64,000 nt of DNA from Planctomycetota bacterium (GCA_016872725.1 VGZC01000022.1:1-64000); one strand, 5' to 3'. Counted from the stretch's first letter, positions 1-9,403 are shown. Notes: a model not told the origin generated them from the sequence alone. Numbers and translations: made by a program.

Positions 1-210
<210 letters not shown>

Positions 211-771
211 TCGTTCGTGCGGACAGCAGACCAGCCGCGTGGCGACTTGGTTGGCAAGTCGGACTTGTTGGCGAATCGGGCCACCGTTGGTGAGGTCGTC
301 CCGCTATCGCATCCTTCGACGCCGGCGGTCTGAGGTCTTCCGAATTGAGTCCCGAGATTCTGGCCGAAGGCCATATTCACCGTAGCCTGGGGCAACGCCC
401 CAGGAAGAAAACATCCGGCTCTTTGGCCGAAGGCCATATTCATCATGCCCTGTCGCCTGGGTAAATATGGCCTTCGGCCAAAAAATGCGGTCGAAATACC
501 ACGGCCACGGTGTCTTCATGGGGCAGCCCGTGTTTGAGCGACTCGCCAGCCACATAGGGTGTATCAAAGGTGCATCGCCAACTCGACATCGTCGCATCTA
601 CGATCACAGACCCAAATCCCGAGCGATCTGCTTCACCCGCTTCACCGCATCGGTGCGAGACATGCGGCACGTCTTCCGCAGGTACCGGAGTTTCGGCGGC
701 GTCCATCCCGATCCGCGTCGCCTGATCCGAGATCAGCCCTCTTTGCGGGCATCGGCGGACGGGAAACCGGG
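211..771. other. Gene-poor stretch of 560 bp with short repeats
   Basis: No open frame here has recognisable similarity or a convincing start. It holds the direct/inverted repeat cluster at 361-481. A 110-codon minus-strand frame (443-775) runs through it, but I recognise no domain in it; a decayed insertion-sequence remnant is conceivable but unsupported. Confidence 0.5.
361..481. repeat. Dispersed-type repeat cluster: two direct copies, one inverted copy, plus a GC hairpin
   Basis: TGGCCGAAGGCCATATTCA occurs at 361-379 and 424-442. Its complement ATATGGCCTTCGGCCAA lies at 465-481, so 423-439 and 465-481 form a 17-bp inverted pair. Between the direct copies is a perfect hairpin, CCTGGGGC-AAC-GCCCCAGG (386-404). 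The combination resembles REP-like or insertion-sequence-end elements that are scattered between genes. Confidence 0.75.
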
Positions 772-3594
772 TCAAGGAGGCGGTACGGCGAGCTCGGGAA
801 CGCCTCGATCGACTTCTTCCGCGGGTGACGACTCGGGACGCATTTCGATCGTCGCTTCGCCGTCGGGCACATCGAGCATGCGCAGCACGTCCCGCGAGTA
901 CCAGACGCCCGGCGGCAAGTCGCCGTACGGTCGGCCCGATTCGGACGCCGGCGCGAATGTCGGCTCGGGCTGGAACCCTTCATCGTGAAGGGGTAGCCAG
1001 AAACCCATGTCGTCCAATTGCATCAGTTCGGTATCGAGGAAGAGCTGGATGCGACCGAGCAGGAATCGGATATGGACGCCGGCGACCGAACTCAACGAGG
1101 CCGTATACGCCTGCTGGGCTTCGAGGAAGTCGCGGGCCGCGACGTTTTGGATATTGAGCGCGAGTTGCAGTCGGGTGCTCGTCACCCGTTCGAATGCCAG
1201 CGCGGCGCTCGCGACGGCGATCCGGTATTGTTCGCGGTTCAGGTCGAGCTGACGCAAGTCATCGCGGATCTGGAGCTTGATCGCGTCCTCGAACGCCATG
1301 ACGCCGCGCAGCGAGCGCTGGTAGTCGATCAACGCGCCGCGGTACTGGTTGCGTTGGGACTTGCGGTTGAGCGGCGAGTCGAATGTGAGCGACGCGCGCG
1401 TGCTGCTTTCGTCCCACGTGAAATCGAAGACGCGATCGACGTCGGCCCGCGTGCGGATCGACTGCGTCGCCCGGAGATTCAAGATCGACCGCAGGTCGTC
1501 CCCCGCGAGCTTGATCCGCCGCCAGGTATCGGCGAGCCGGCCTCGCTCGCTCATCAAGTCGTAGCGCAGCGCGAGGGCGGTGAGCATGGCGTCGTCCATT
1601 CCGATGTCGACGGCGGCGAGCCCGCCGGCCCGTTCGGCGAGCATCTCGCCGCTGACCTCGATCAGCCGATCGAGGATCCGCGCCGTCGCCGCGCGCCGTT
1701 CGTCCGGCGTCGGCGAGGCGGGTTCGTACAGCCCGTCCACCGTCGCCAGGAACCCGTCGACGTCGGCCAGCAGTCGACGGCCCTCGTCGACCAGATCGGG
1801 TATCCGCTCGATGCGCGACTCGGAGACCGCCTTTTCCAAATCGGCGCGGAGTTGATCGTCGCGGACGTCGAACGCCGCGAGCCGCTCGCGAGCCGCCGCC
1901 ACCGGACCAGGCCGGTCGGCCCGCTCGGTCAGCAAGGCGAGCTGTCGGCGGGCCAGGCCCCGCATCGCCTCCATCAAGTCGATCGTCCGTTGGAAAACCC
2001 GCAATGGCGGAGCGGGCGGCTGCGATAGGCGGGCTTGTTCGAGGGCGACTCGATTGTATTCGACCAATAGGCGATACTCGGTGACGCGGAGCCGGCCCAA
2101 GTCGCGGTCGAGATCCGCGGGATCCCATCGGGCATGGCCCAACCGGCCCTGCAGGCTCGCGTAATCCGCCATGCGTTCGGCGAGCCCGAGTCCGTTGTTG
2201 ATGAGCACGCCGTCGTCCGGTTCGGCCTGACCGCGTTCCGACGCCAGCGCGCGGCGCGCTCGGCGAACCCGCTCGCCCAATACGGCGCCCTCGTCGGTGA
2301 GCGTCAACCGTTCGAGTTCCTTGAGGTCCAGGTTGATTGGGGTTTCGGTCGGAAGACCGATCAGGATCTTGACGTTGTCCAGATCGTTTTCGAGCGCGTT
2401 GCACGTTCCGATCAGCCGGCTTCGGCTGCTCAGCGAGTTCTGTTCGAGCTGGTCGACCTGCACGCGGGGCAGGCGGGCCGCTTGGAACTCGGCCTCTCCC
2501 TGAAGGAACGCCCGCGTTGTGCTGAAGTAGTCTTGCGAACCGATTTCCACCGCGCGGAAACTCAGCAGAAGGTTGTAGTACTGCGATGCCAGATTGCGGA
2601 ACAGGCTCTTGCGGAAACGCGCGAAGTCGCGGGCCGCGTAGACCAGATCCCGCTCCGTTTGCGTCAAGGACTCGAACCGGACGTCGCGCTGGATCAGCGC
2701 CTGCGAGAGGTCGAGCAGGATCTCGGAGCCGACGTCGGTGGCGAATCCGCTCGCGCCGTTGAAGGTGAGGACCACATCGTTCGCGAATCGGGCGAGCAGA
2801 TTCCCGCCGGTCGCCAACATCCGATCGCCCGCGAATTGGGATGGCACGAGCAGGTCGTTGACCGTGACGCCCCCATCCCGATTGTGCCGATAGTCGGTCG
2901 TCGTCCGATGACCGGTCGACGAGAACTTGGTCGCGTAGTCGAACCGTGCGAGCGTGAGACGCAAGGCCGCGCGGTACAGGTTCTCCTTTTGGGTCTGGTA
3001 GTCGCGGTTGTTGATCCGAGCCAGTTCGACGATGTTCTCGAACGTCAGTCGCGGCGCATCGTCGCGCCGTTCCGCTCCAGCGCCCGCGCCCTGCGACCGT
3101 TCGCGTTCCGTGCGCACCGACGCGAATTCGAACATGCGGCGCAGGCACGCGCCCGGCAGGTTGTCCCAGGTCTCGGCGGGGAGCGGCGGTACGCGCGTCG
3201 CCGAATCGTCGGCGCCGCGAGCCGACGGCACCGGCGCGCCCGCGCCCCCCGCGTCCGCCGGACCCCCGCCGCCTCGCCGAGCCGAGCGGACATCTCCGTG
3301 CGAGGCGTCTTGCCCGATCACCGTCGGCGCCGACATCCCGTCGGGAATCGCGTAGGCGTAGAGTCGCGGAGCGGGAATCGGCAGCATCGGATCATCCGGA
3401 TGCGTCGGGTCATGGAACCGGGACTGCTCGTCGGGCAGGATCGAATAGTCGGTCGGCAGTTGCCACGGCGCTTCGCACGTCTTCTCGTTGAGCGTTGTGT
3501 AGGCCTCACGGTCGGCCCGCATGCGGTAATGCGATCGCGAGCACGCGGCCAGCACCGCGATCCCGCCCGCGACCATCGCCCATTTCGCCCGCAT
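772..3594 (-). CDS. TolC-family outer-membrane efflux lipoprotein, unusually long
   Basis: Predicted outer-membrane channel component of a tripartite efflux system, 940 residues, about twice the usual TolC length. The chosen ATG gives a clean lipoprotein signal: basic start, hydrophobic stretch and a Leu-Ala-Ala-Cys lipobox with Cys18. The longer open frame would run back into the permease gene upstream and has no signal peptide. Long helical segments rich in Arg, Glu, Ala and Leu, with Asn/Gln-containing 'Y-x3-L' positions, follow the two-repeat OEP pattern. The extra length includes a charged helical insert in the middle (roughly residues 400-600). It is the last gene of a minus-strand set after the membrane-fusion protein and permease, about 150 bp after the latter. 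Substrate unknown. Confidence 0.8.
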   Translation of the reverse strand: MRAKWAMVAGGIAVLAACSRSHYRMRADREAYTTLNEKTCEAPWQLPTDYSILPDEQSRFHDPTHPDDPMLPIPAPRLYAYAIPDGMSAPTVIGQDASHGDVRSARRGGGGPADAGGAGAPVPSARGADDSATRVPPLPAETWDNLPGACLRRMFEFASVRTERERSQGAGAGAERRDDAPRLTFENIVELARINNRDYQTQKENLYRAALRLTLARFDYATKFSSTGHRTTTDYRHNRDGGVTVNDLLVPSQFAGDRMLATGGNLLARFANDVVLTFNGASGFATDVGSEILLDLSQALIQRDVRFESLTQTERDLVYAARDFARFRKSLFRNLASQYYNLLLSFRAVEIGSQDYFSTTRAFLQGEAEFQAARLPRVQVDQLEQNSLSSRSRLIGTCNALENDLDNVKILIGLPTETPINLDLKELERLTLTDEGAVLGERVRRARRALASERGQAEPDDGVLINNGLGLAERMADYASLQGRLGHARWDPADLDRDLGRLRVTEYRLLVEYNRVALEQARLSQPPAPPLRVFQRTIDLMEAMRGLARRQLALLTERADRPGPVAAARERLAAFDVRDDQLRADLEKAVSESRIERIPDLVDEGRRLLADVDGFLATVDGLYEPASPTPDERRAATARILDRLIEVSGEMLAERAGGLAAVDIGMDDAMLTALALRYDLMSERGRLADTWRRIKLAGDDLRSILNLRATQSIRTRADVDRVFDFTWDESSTRASLTFDSPLNRKSQRNQYRGALIDYQRSLRGVMAFEDAIKLQIRDDLRQLDLNREQYRIAVASAALAFERVTSTRLQLALNIQNVAARDFLEAQQAYTASLSSVAGVHIRFLLGRIQLFLDTELMQLDDMGFWLPLHDEGFQPEPTFAPASESGRPYGDLPPGVWYSRDVLRMLDVPDGEATIEMRPESSPAEEVDRGVPELAVPPP

Positions 3595-3742
3595 CGCCGC
3601 TTCGCCCCAGTTCCGCCAGTGTGCCGTTTCTTGATCGCGCCGAGCCTCGACGAATGCGCATTCCGAGCGATTCGGCGCGGTACCGTCGATATTATCGATA
3701 CGCGCTGCGCGACCGCTAAAGTCAAATGCGGGACAATGCGGC

Positions 3743-5032
3743 CTACTCGTGCCGAAGGGCCTCGATGGGGTCCTTGAGCGCGGCCCGTCGGGCGGGATAG
3801 ACGCCGAAGACGACGCCGATAGCGACGGAGATTCCAAACGCGAGCGCGACGGTCCAGCCGCGGACGACCGCTTCGATCTGGGACGCCGAGCTGACGACGA
3901 GCGGGATGGCGATCCCAAGTCCGATGCCGAGCAAACCGCCGCTCGCCGCGAGCACGGTGCTTTCCACAACGAACTGCATCGTGATGTGGACGCGGCGTGC
4001 GCCGAGCGCTCGTCGGATGCCGATTTCGCGCGTGCGTTCGGTCACGGTGGCGAGCATGATGTTCATGATGCCGATGCCGCCCACGAGCAGCGAGATGCCC
4101 GCGATCGAGCCGAGCACGAGATCCCAGACCCGTTTCTCGCGCTGCGCCTGGCGGAGCAATTCGAGGGGAACCTGGATTTCAAAATCCTCCTTGGGATGGT
4201 GCGGTTCGAGCAGTTGCCGGGCCATGGCCGCGGTCTGGCTGACCTGGCTTTCGTGGCGCACGGTGAGCGTGATTTCGCTGAGCTGGGTCCGTTCGAATTC
4301 CAAGCTCCCGGTCTGGGCGATCACTTGAAGTTCGCCGAATCGGCTGCGGGCCGACGCGAGGGGGATATAGAGGTCCTCGTTGAGATCCTGCGATTCGAGC
4401 GATCCGGCGACGGCCGTTCCGCTGTCTTGGGGAGACAAGACGCCGACGACGCGGTAGGCGCCGGCCCCGAGCAGCAGAGCCCGGCCAAGCGGATCCTCGA
4501 AACCAAAGAGCCGGCGCGCGGCGCCGGCGGCGAGAACGACCACATTCGCCGTCCTATGCAGATCGGGATATTCGAGAAACCGGCCCCGGTGGACCGCGAT
4601 GTTCTTGATGTGAAGGTACTCGGGGGTTGTGCCGAGGATTCGCGCGTTGGCGAGCCGTCGCTTGCCGCACTGGGCGTTGGCGCGGATCAGCGCGATGGGC
4701 ACCGCGCGTTCCGCCGTCGGCAGCGTGCTTGTCAGGATATCGAGATCCTTGTAGCGCAAGCCGTATTCCAAGACGTGCGACGTCTGCTGTTGGGTCGTCG
4801 AACTTCCTCCGCCTTTCTTGCCCGACGTGTCGGGTTTCACGCTGCGAATGATGACGTTGGAAGCGCCAAGCCGACGGATCTGTTCGAGGGCTTCCCGCTT
4901 GGATCCCTCGCCGATCGCGAGCATGGCGATCACCGAGGCGACACCGAGGATGGTGCCGAGCATCGTGAGAAAACTGCGGAGCTTGTGCAGCAGCAGATTG
5001 CGGATACTGAGTTGGATCGTCGTGAGCCACAT
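3743..5032 (-). CDS. MacB/FtsX-type ABC transporter permease (no fused ATPase)
   Basis: Inner-membrane permease of a MacAB-TolC-like system, 429 residues. It has an N-terminal transmembrane helix (about 18-40), a large periplasmic MacB-PCD domain, and three C-terminal helices of the FtsX domain containing the typical segment with 'ERTREIGIRRALGA' near residue 335. The length fits the stand-alone permease type, where the ATP-binding subunit is a separate protein. No ATPase gene lies next to it or anywhere else in this window. It starts 21 bp after the membrane-fusion gene, so the two are probably co-transcribed. Transported substrate cannot be told from sequence. Confidence 0.88.
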   Translation of the reverse strand: MWLTTIQLSIRNLLLHKLRSFLTMLGTILGVASVIAMLAIGEGSKREALEQIRRLGASNVIIRSVKPDTSGKKGGGSSTTQQQTSHVLEYGLRYKDLDILTSTLPTAERAVPIALIRANAQCGKRRLANARILGTTPEYLHIKNIAVHRGRFLEYPDLHRTANVVVLAAGAARRLFGFEDPLGRALLLGAGAYRVVGVLSPQDSGTAVAGSLESQDLNEDLYIPLASARSRFGELQVIAQTGSLEFERTQLSEITLTVRHESQVSQTAAMARQLLEPHHPKEDFEIQVPLELLRQAQREKRVWDLVLGSIAGISLLVGGIGIMNIMLATVTERTREIGIRRALGARRVHITMQFVVESTVLAASGGLLGIGLGIAIPLVVSSASQIEAVVRGWTVALAFGISVAIGVVFGVYPARRAALKDPIEALRHE

Positions 5033-5053
5033 GGGACGCGCCGAGCGGCCGGT

Positions 5054-6802
5054 CTAGCCTTTCGCCGGGGGACGAGCCGCGGCGTCCGATTCACGCCCTC
5101 GCCGCGCTTCCGACCCGCTCGCCGAACGCGACCCGCCCGCCTTGTCGGCCTTCGCATCACCCGCGCCGCGTTCACCCGCGCCGTCCGGACTCGAATCCGA
5201 CTCGCCTTCGAGGATTGCCATCGGGTTGAGCACGACCTCGTCGCCCGCCTGGAGGCCCGAACGAATCTCAACGAACTTGTCATTCGTCCGGCCCAATTCC
5301 ACGTGTCGCTTGTCGACGCCGTTGTTCGACCGGATGTAGCACCAGGTCGAATCGTCGATTTGCATGACCGCCTGGACGGGGACCGTGAGCACATCGCAGA
5401 CTTTCGCGACATCGATTTCGACGATGGCGTTCATTCCCGGCTTGATCTGCTCGACTTCTTCTTCGATGGTCACGATCGTCTGATAGACCTTCGTATCCGA
5501 GCTCATCCAGCCGCCCTGATCGGGAAGGACGGCGACGGTTTGGACGAGGCCGCGGTGGATCCGGTCGGGAAACGCCTCGACGCGCACGCGCGCCGGGAGC
5601 CCCGAGCGGATCTCGTCGAGGACCGATTCGTGAACGGACGTCTTGACCTGCATCTTGCGCAGATCGGGCAGCGTGAGGATCGTCTGCCGCGGTCGCACGG
5701 GAGCGCCTTCGCGGATCTCGTCCGATGACCAGCGGTCCTCGGCGACGTAGGCGACCATCCCTTCGGACGGGGCCGTGATATGGCATTTCTCGACCTGTTC
5801 CCGGTAGCGCTGCAGGCGTTCCTCTTCCTTCTTCAGCGATTCGTTGGCCGCTTCCATGGCCGCCCTGGCCTGCGCGAGTTTGGCCTCGTTGTCGAGTTGC
5901 ACCTGGGCAAGGCCGCGTTCGGCCGTCCGGAGTTTGCCGTCGAGCTGCATCAACTGCATTTGCCGCTCGTACGTCTCCTTCTTGGTGAGGGTCGCCATTT
6001 GCGTCTTGAGCCGGTTCATCTTCGCCGCGTATTGGCTTTCGGCCTGCAGGTATTCGAGCCGACTTCGGTCCCGCTCGTTCTTTCCCGAGTAACCGAGCTT
6101 GAAGAGCGTTTCGATGCCGAGCTTGTCGTTTTTCTTCAGTTCGAGGTTGGCCTGGGCCGCGAGGATCTCGTTATTGACGTCGTCGATCGACCGCTTGATT
6201 TCCTCGACTTCGAGCTGATGGGTGCCGTTCTCGTCGTCCTTGAACATCTCGAGTTCGAGTTTGGCGAGTTCGACCTTCAGATTGGTTTCGGCATACAGGG
6301 TTTCGTTCTGCGTGATCTGGTTTTGATGACGGGCTTCGGCCTGGATCTGTTCCGACTTGGCTTTCTCCGTCGCGAGCACCTGGAGATCGAGCCGTTCGCG
6401 GTGAGAGGACGGGTCCAATTCGACGAGCAGATCCCCCTTGGCGACACTCGATCCGTTCGGAACGATCCAGACGATCGGCGTGCCGTTGATGCTGTCGCCG
6501 GGGATGTCGTCCACCTCGCAAAGGACCTTGGTGACGTGTTGGCTTTCCAGGCTGCCCCGCTCGGTGACGACGATCGACAGCTCGCCGGGCGAGACGTCCG
6601 CGAAGATCAAGTGGTCGACGGGCGAATCCCAGCGGGGCATCCACCACGTTCGGCTGAACCAGGCGGCGGGCGCCGCCGCGACGAGCAACGCGAGCGCCCA
6701 CACGCGGCCGTTCCCGCGTCGAGCGACGGGTGGCGCGGCGCGGTGGGCGGGCGACGGCCGAACGACTTTCTTCGGAGTGGATTCGCGAACAATCGTCGTC
6801 AT
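5054..6802 (-). CDS. HlyD/MacA-type periplasmic adaptor (membrane-fusion protein)
   Basis: Adaptor linking an inner-membrane transporter to an outer-membrane channel, 582 residues. A single transmembrane anchor (about 33-50) follows a basic Pro-rich N-terminus. A first biotinyl-lipoyl half, a very long coiled coil (about 150-355, rich in Glu/Lys/Gln), the second lipoyl half and beta-barrel domains follow. The C-terminus ends in a low-complexity Gly/Ser/Ala/Arg tail of about 50 residues. It is the first gene of the set with the permease and the TolC-like lipoprotein, all on the minus strand, which fits one efflux pump. Confidence 0.88.
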   Translation of the reverse strand: MTTIVRESTPKKVVRPSPAHRAAPPVARRGNGRVWALALLVAAAPAAWFSRTWWMPRWDSPVDHLIFADVSPGELSIVVTERGSLESQHVTKVLCEVDDIPGDSINGTPIVWIVPNGSSVAKGDLLVELDPSSHRERLDLQVLATEKAKSEQIQAEARHQNQITQNETLYAETNLKVELAKLELEMFKDDENGTHQLEVEEIKRSIDDVNNEILAAQANLELKKNDKLGIETLFKLGYSGKNERDRSRLEYLQAESQYAAKMNRLKTQMATLTKKETYERQMQLMQLDGKLRTAERGLAQVQLDNEAKLAQARAAMEAANESLKKEEERLQRYREQVEKCHITAPSEGMVAYVAEDRWSSDEIREGAPVRPRQTILTLPDLRKMQVKTSVHESVLDEIRSGLPARVRVEAFPDRIHRGLVQTVAVLPDQGGWMSSDTKVYQTIVTIEEEVEQIKPGMNAIVEIDVAKVCDVLTVPVQAVMQIDDSTWCYIRSNNGVDKRHVELGRTNDKFVEIRSGLQAGDEVVLNPMAILEGESDSSPDGAGERGAGDAKADKAGGSRSASGSEARRGRESDAAARPPAKG

Positions 6803-6949
6803 CGGACTCCTCGAATCCTACGCACGTCAGGCGGGAGCCCAGGGCCGCACACTTCCTTGCGTGTCACCACCCGGGCACGTGGCGGGCACGGTCCATTCTA
6901 GTCGAGTGGGCCACCCTTCGTCGAGCCCGAACGACGGGTACGGTGTTCC

Positions 6950-7038
6950 ACGTAGGGCGATCGTCCTCGATCGCCCGGCGCCGTCGATTGACCGGGACGG
7001 CGTCTTACGTAGGGCGATCGTCCTCGATCGCCCGGCGC
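6950..7038. repeat. Pair of identical 32-bp hairpin-forming repeats
   Basis: Two identical 32-bp copies at 6950-6981 and 7007-7038, 57 bp apart. Each holds GGGCGATCG-TCCT-CGATCGCCC (9-bp stem, 4-nt loop; 6955-6976 and 7012-7033). The second copy overlaps the 3' end of the TAXI-type gene and encodes its last residues and stop. They may act as terminators or be a mobile REP-like element. Confidence 0.85.
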
Positions 7039-8522
7039 GGTCGAACGGAAGCTCGATCGCTCGGCGCGCCTTCCGAATTCCCGAGGAAGGCCGCCTGGGG
7101 CTCGTTGACGCTTGAATCGGCGGGACGTTCGGCGATTGGGACGGAGACATGCAGGATCTTGATCTGGATGTTCAGTTTCAATCCACTGCTGCGGTGATGG
7201 ATGATCTCGAGCAGTTTGTTGTACAGCAGCGACCCGTTCTCCTGGGAATAGTATCCCGCGATGACGCTGACGAGTCCCAGCAGATCGCTGCAGATTCCAA
7301 GATACCGAAGGTTCTCCTCGCGCCGGACCGAGTCGGTCATGCCGAGCGCGTCCTTATTGCTTTGATGCATCGAGATGAGGCTGATCAACGTATCGAGTTC
7401 GTTGAACCGCTTGCGATAGGTTGCGACTTCGAGGCCGAGCAGCGTGAGCACGGCGACGCCGACGTACACGATGATCCCGAGGAACGCCTCGACACCCTGC
7501 ACGAGGTCGACCGTTTCGGCAAGTGTCGGTTCGAATCCCCGCGCCGTCAGCGGAACGGAATCGGCGTCGATCAGATGCGCGGCCGCGGCGAGGAGGCGGG
7601 GAGTCAAGTCGCGCCGCGCGACGAGATAGGTAGCGACCGAAAACGTCGATAGGGGTTCCGCCGGAATGCGCGGTGTCACGGCGACGAAGCCGGGTTCGAG
7701 CGCAACGGCGCGAAGGTAGTCGAGCGTCAGACGGCGTCCGCCGATCTCGGGTTCGATCAACCGAAAGCCCGCTTGCGCGAGTTTACGGGCCGCCTGTTCG
7801 ACCTTCGACGTACCAAGGTCCTTGACGACGAACACGCCGTCGATATCGGCTGGAATCGTGTAGGAGGGGTCGTCCGTCAACGACTTCCAATCGTGCACGA
7901 ATTCGATCGGCCGTTCAGGCGCCCAGATCGCTTCGAGCGCGACGGCGACCGTGTGGCTTCCCTGTCCCGCCACGGACGTGAGCATTCTCTTGATTTCGCG
8001 CGGATGGCCGATCGATTCGCGGACGAAGAGCAAGAGAGTCTCTTGGCTGGGGATTTCGACTCGCGGCAAGTCGGTGGGGATTTCGAGTCCGCCCTGGACG
8101 AACGCGACGTCGGCCGTGCCCGCCTCGACCATCGCGAGATTTTCGCGCGAGCCTTCGGTCCTAATTTCACGAACGCGGATCCGCCCGCCTCGCCCCGCAT
8201 GTTCGCGGAGATACGTCGCGTCCCGGCTTGGCATCGCGATGCGGAGCGTGGCGACATGAACGAAATGCCAATAGACCCACGCCGCGATCAACGCGAGTGC
8301 GACGATCAGGAATGCGAGGGGCAATCGGTGGAGCCCCCATGGGCGATGGAGGTTCCTCGCGATCCGCTTCGCGTCCCGCGCGGCCGCCGCCACGCCGCTC
8401 GCGGCGCGCCCCAACCCGTTGTGCGTCGGAAGTTCGCGTTGGACGCGTACCGCGATCGCCTCGGCCGCCTCGATGATCGGGTCGATCTCGAGCCGGAGCA
8501 CGGTCCGTTTCGCTGAGCTCAT
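7005..8522 (-). CDS. Membrane-anchored TAXI-family solute-binding-like protein
   Basis: Predicted 505-residue membrane protein. The chosen ATG lies at the first methionine giving a reasonable family length; the frame is open further upstream without recognisable sequence. Layout: about 65 polar residues, TM helix 67-87, a TAXI/NMT1-like periplasmic binding domain (about 90-335) with the 'VEAGTADVAFVQGG' ligand-loop pattern, a second TM helix 347-367, and a polar cytoplasmic tail of roughly 110 residues. TAXI proteins normally deliver substrates to TRAP transporters, but no TRAP membrane subunits are nearby, so a sensory or regulatory role is equally possible. The last ten or so residues come from an intergenic repeat, so the natural C-terminus may have been extended. 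Confidence 0.72.
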   Translation of the reverse strand: MSSAKRTVLRLEIDPIIEAAEAIAVRVQRELPTHNGLGRAASGVAAAARDAKRIARNLHRPWGLHRLPLAFLIVALALIAAWVYWHFVHVATLRIAMPSRDATYLREHAGRGGRIRVREIRTEGSRENLAMVEAGTADVAFVQGGLEIPTDLPRVEIPSQETLLLFVRESIGHPREIKRMLTSVAGQGSHTVAVALEAIWAPERPIEFVHDWKSLTDDPSYTIPADIDGVFVVKDLGTSKVEQAARKLAQAGFRLIEPEIGGRRLTLDYLRAVALEPGFVAVTPRIPAEPLSTFSVATYLVARRDLTPRLLAAAAHLIDADSVPLTARGFEPTLAETVDLVQGVEAFLGIIVYVGVAVLTLLGLEVATYRKRFNELDTLISLISMHQSNKDALGMTDSVRREENLRYLGICSDLLGLVSVIAGYYSQENGSLLYNKLLEIIHHRSSGLKLNIQIKILHVSVPIAERPADSSVNEPQAAFLGNSEGAPSDRASVRPRRAIEDDRPT

Positions 8523-8953
8523 TCCACGCCCGTTTCGAAAAGGATGAAGTACAGACTCCGGTCCGCGCCTTCGACGATGCAACGCGCGATTGACGCGGGA
8601 ATCGATCACGAATAGCACGTCGAATCGGTCGAAACAAGCGGCCAATTTGACAGGCTTTTTCGTCATCGTCCGTTCGTGAATGGCCAATCGGCCAGACTTG
8701 GGGACGGTGCACAATGATGCCGCGAACGGCTGAAAAGACGCCCTGCGACTTGACAAGCCGTTCGGATTGGGCTCATCGTCGCTCGGTTTCCCGCCGCGCG
8801 CCGTCCGGCACGCGAGTTGCATTTCGTTCATGGCACAGGCGCGGCGCCGGCAACCCGCGGAATGCCGCGAGCCAAGGTGCATCAACGGAGTGACGGGAAA
8901 GCGTCAGGTAACGAAATCGTGGTTTTCGTGAAAACGAGAAGGAGATGTGCGAC
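8523..8953. other. Divergent intergenic region, 430 bp, no gene seen
   Basis: Separates the minus-strand TAXI-type gene from the Hsp20 pair. TTGACA hexamers occur at 8647 and 8750 but neither has a good -10 at the right distance. A perfect dyad GTTTTC-GT-GAAAAC (8922-8935) sits just before the hsp20 ribosome binding site. Confidence 0.5.
8922..8935. promoter_or_regulatory. Dyad GTTTTCGTGAAAAC upstream of hsp20, possible operator
   Basis: A perfect 6-2-6 palindrome lies 5 bp before the AAGGAG ribosome binding site of the first Hsp20 gene. It does not match the CIRCE element of HrcA. It could be a repressor site or a small RNA hairpin sensing temperature near the ribosome binding site. Confidence 0.25.
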
Positions 8954-9403
8954 ATGTTGGCGAAACGATGGCAACCGTTCGCGGAGATGACGCGGGAGAT
9001 CGATCGGCTGCAGGCCGAAATGGGAGCTCTTTTCCATGGCCAGGGCGCCGCGACGACTCGGCCGCGCGGCCGGGGTTCCTTTCCGGCCCTCAACGTATGG
9101 GACGACGAGAACGCCCTGTTCGTCGAAGGCGAACTGCCCGGTTTGGAGTTGGCCGACATCGAGATCCATGTCACGCGCGACAATCAGCTCAGCATCCGGG
9201 GAACCCGCAAGGCGCCGGACGTGGAGGAAGGCGCCTGGTATCGGCGGGAACGCGGGTTCGGCGAGTTCGCTCGGGTCGTGAGCCTCCCGTACGACGTGGA
9301 TCCCGATGCGGTCTCCGCCGAATTGAAGCTGGGTATCCTTCAAATCGTCCTCCCCAAGCGAGCCGAAATCCGGCCTCGCCGCATCGAGGTGAAGGCGGGC
9401 TGA
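8954..9403 (+). CDS. Hsp20 family small heat-shock protein (first of two)
   Basis: ATP-independent holdase chaperone, 149 residues. The alpha-crystallin domain spans about residues 45-140 and ends with the conserved 'L-x-x-GILQIVLPK' strand. The start at 8954 was preferred to the ATG nine bases upstream, because AAGGAG (8939-8944) would touch the earlier ATG but sits 9 bp before this one. Followed after 111 bp by a second Hsp20 gene whose C-terminus is nearly identical (R/K-PRRIEVKAG), indicating a tandem duplication or concerted pair. Confidence 0.93.
   Translation: MLAKRWQPFAEMTREIDRLQAEMGALFHGQGAATTRPRGRGSFPALNVWDDENALFVEGELPGLELADIEIHVTRDNQLSIRGTRKAPDVEEGAWYRRERGFGEFARVVSLPYDVDPDAVSAELKLGILQIVLPKRAEIRPRRIEVKAG

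Noticed and set aside
443-775. Possible transposase remnant in a 110-codon minus-strand frame
   Set aside because: No DDE or other transposase motif is visible and no terminal repeats bracket it.
3680-3735. Promoter for the first TolC-like gene (TTGACT with TAATAT)
   Set aside because: The two hexamers are 25 bp apart, too far for a sigma70 promoter; read-through from the permease gene is simpler.
8647-8772. TTGACA boxes as hsp20 promoters
   Set aside because: Neither box has an AT-rich -10 at a suitable distance; heat-shock sigma or CIRCE elements were not found either.
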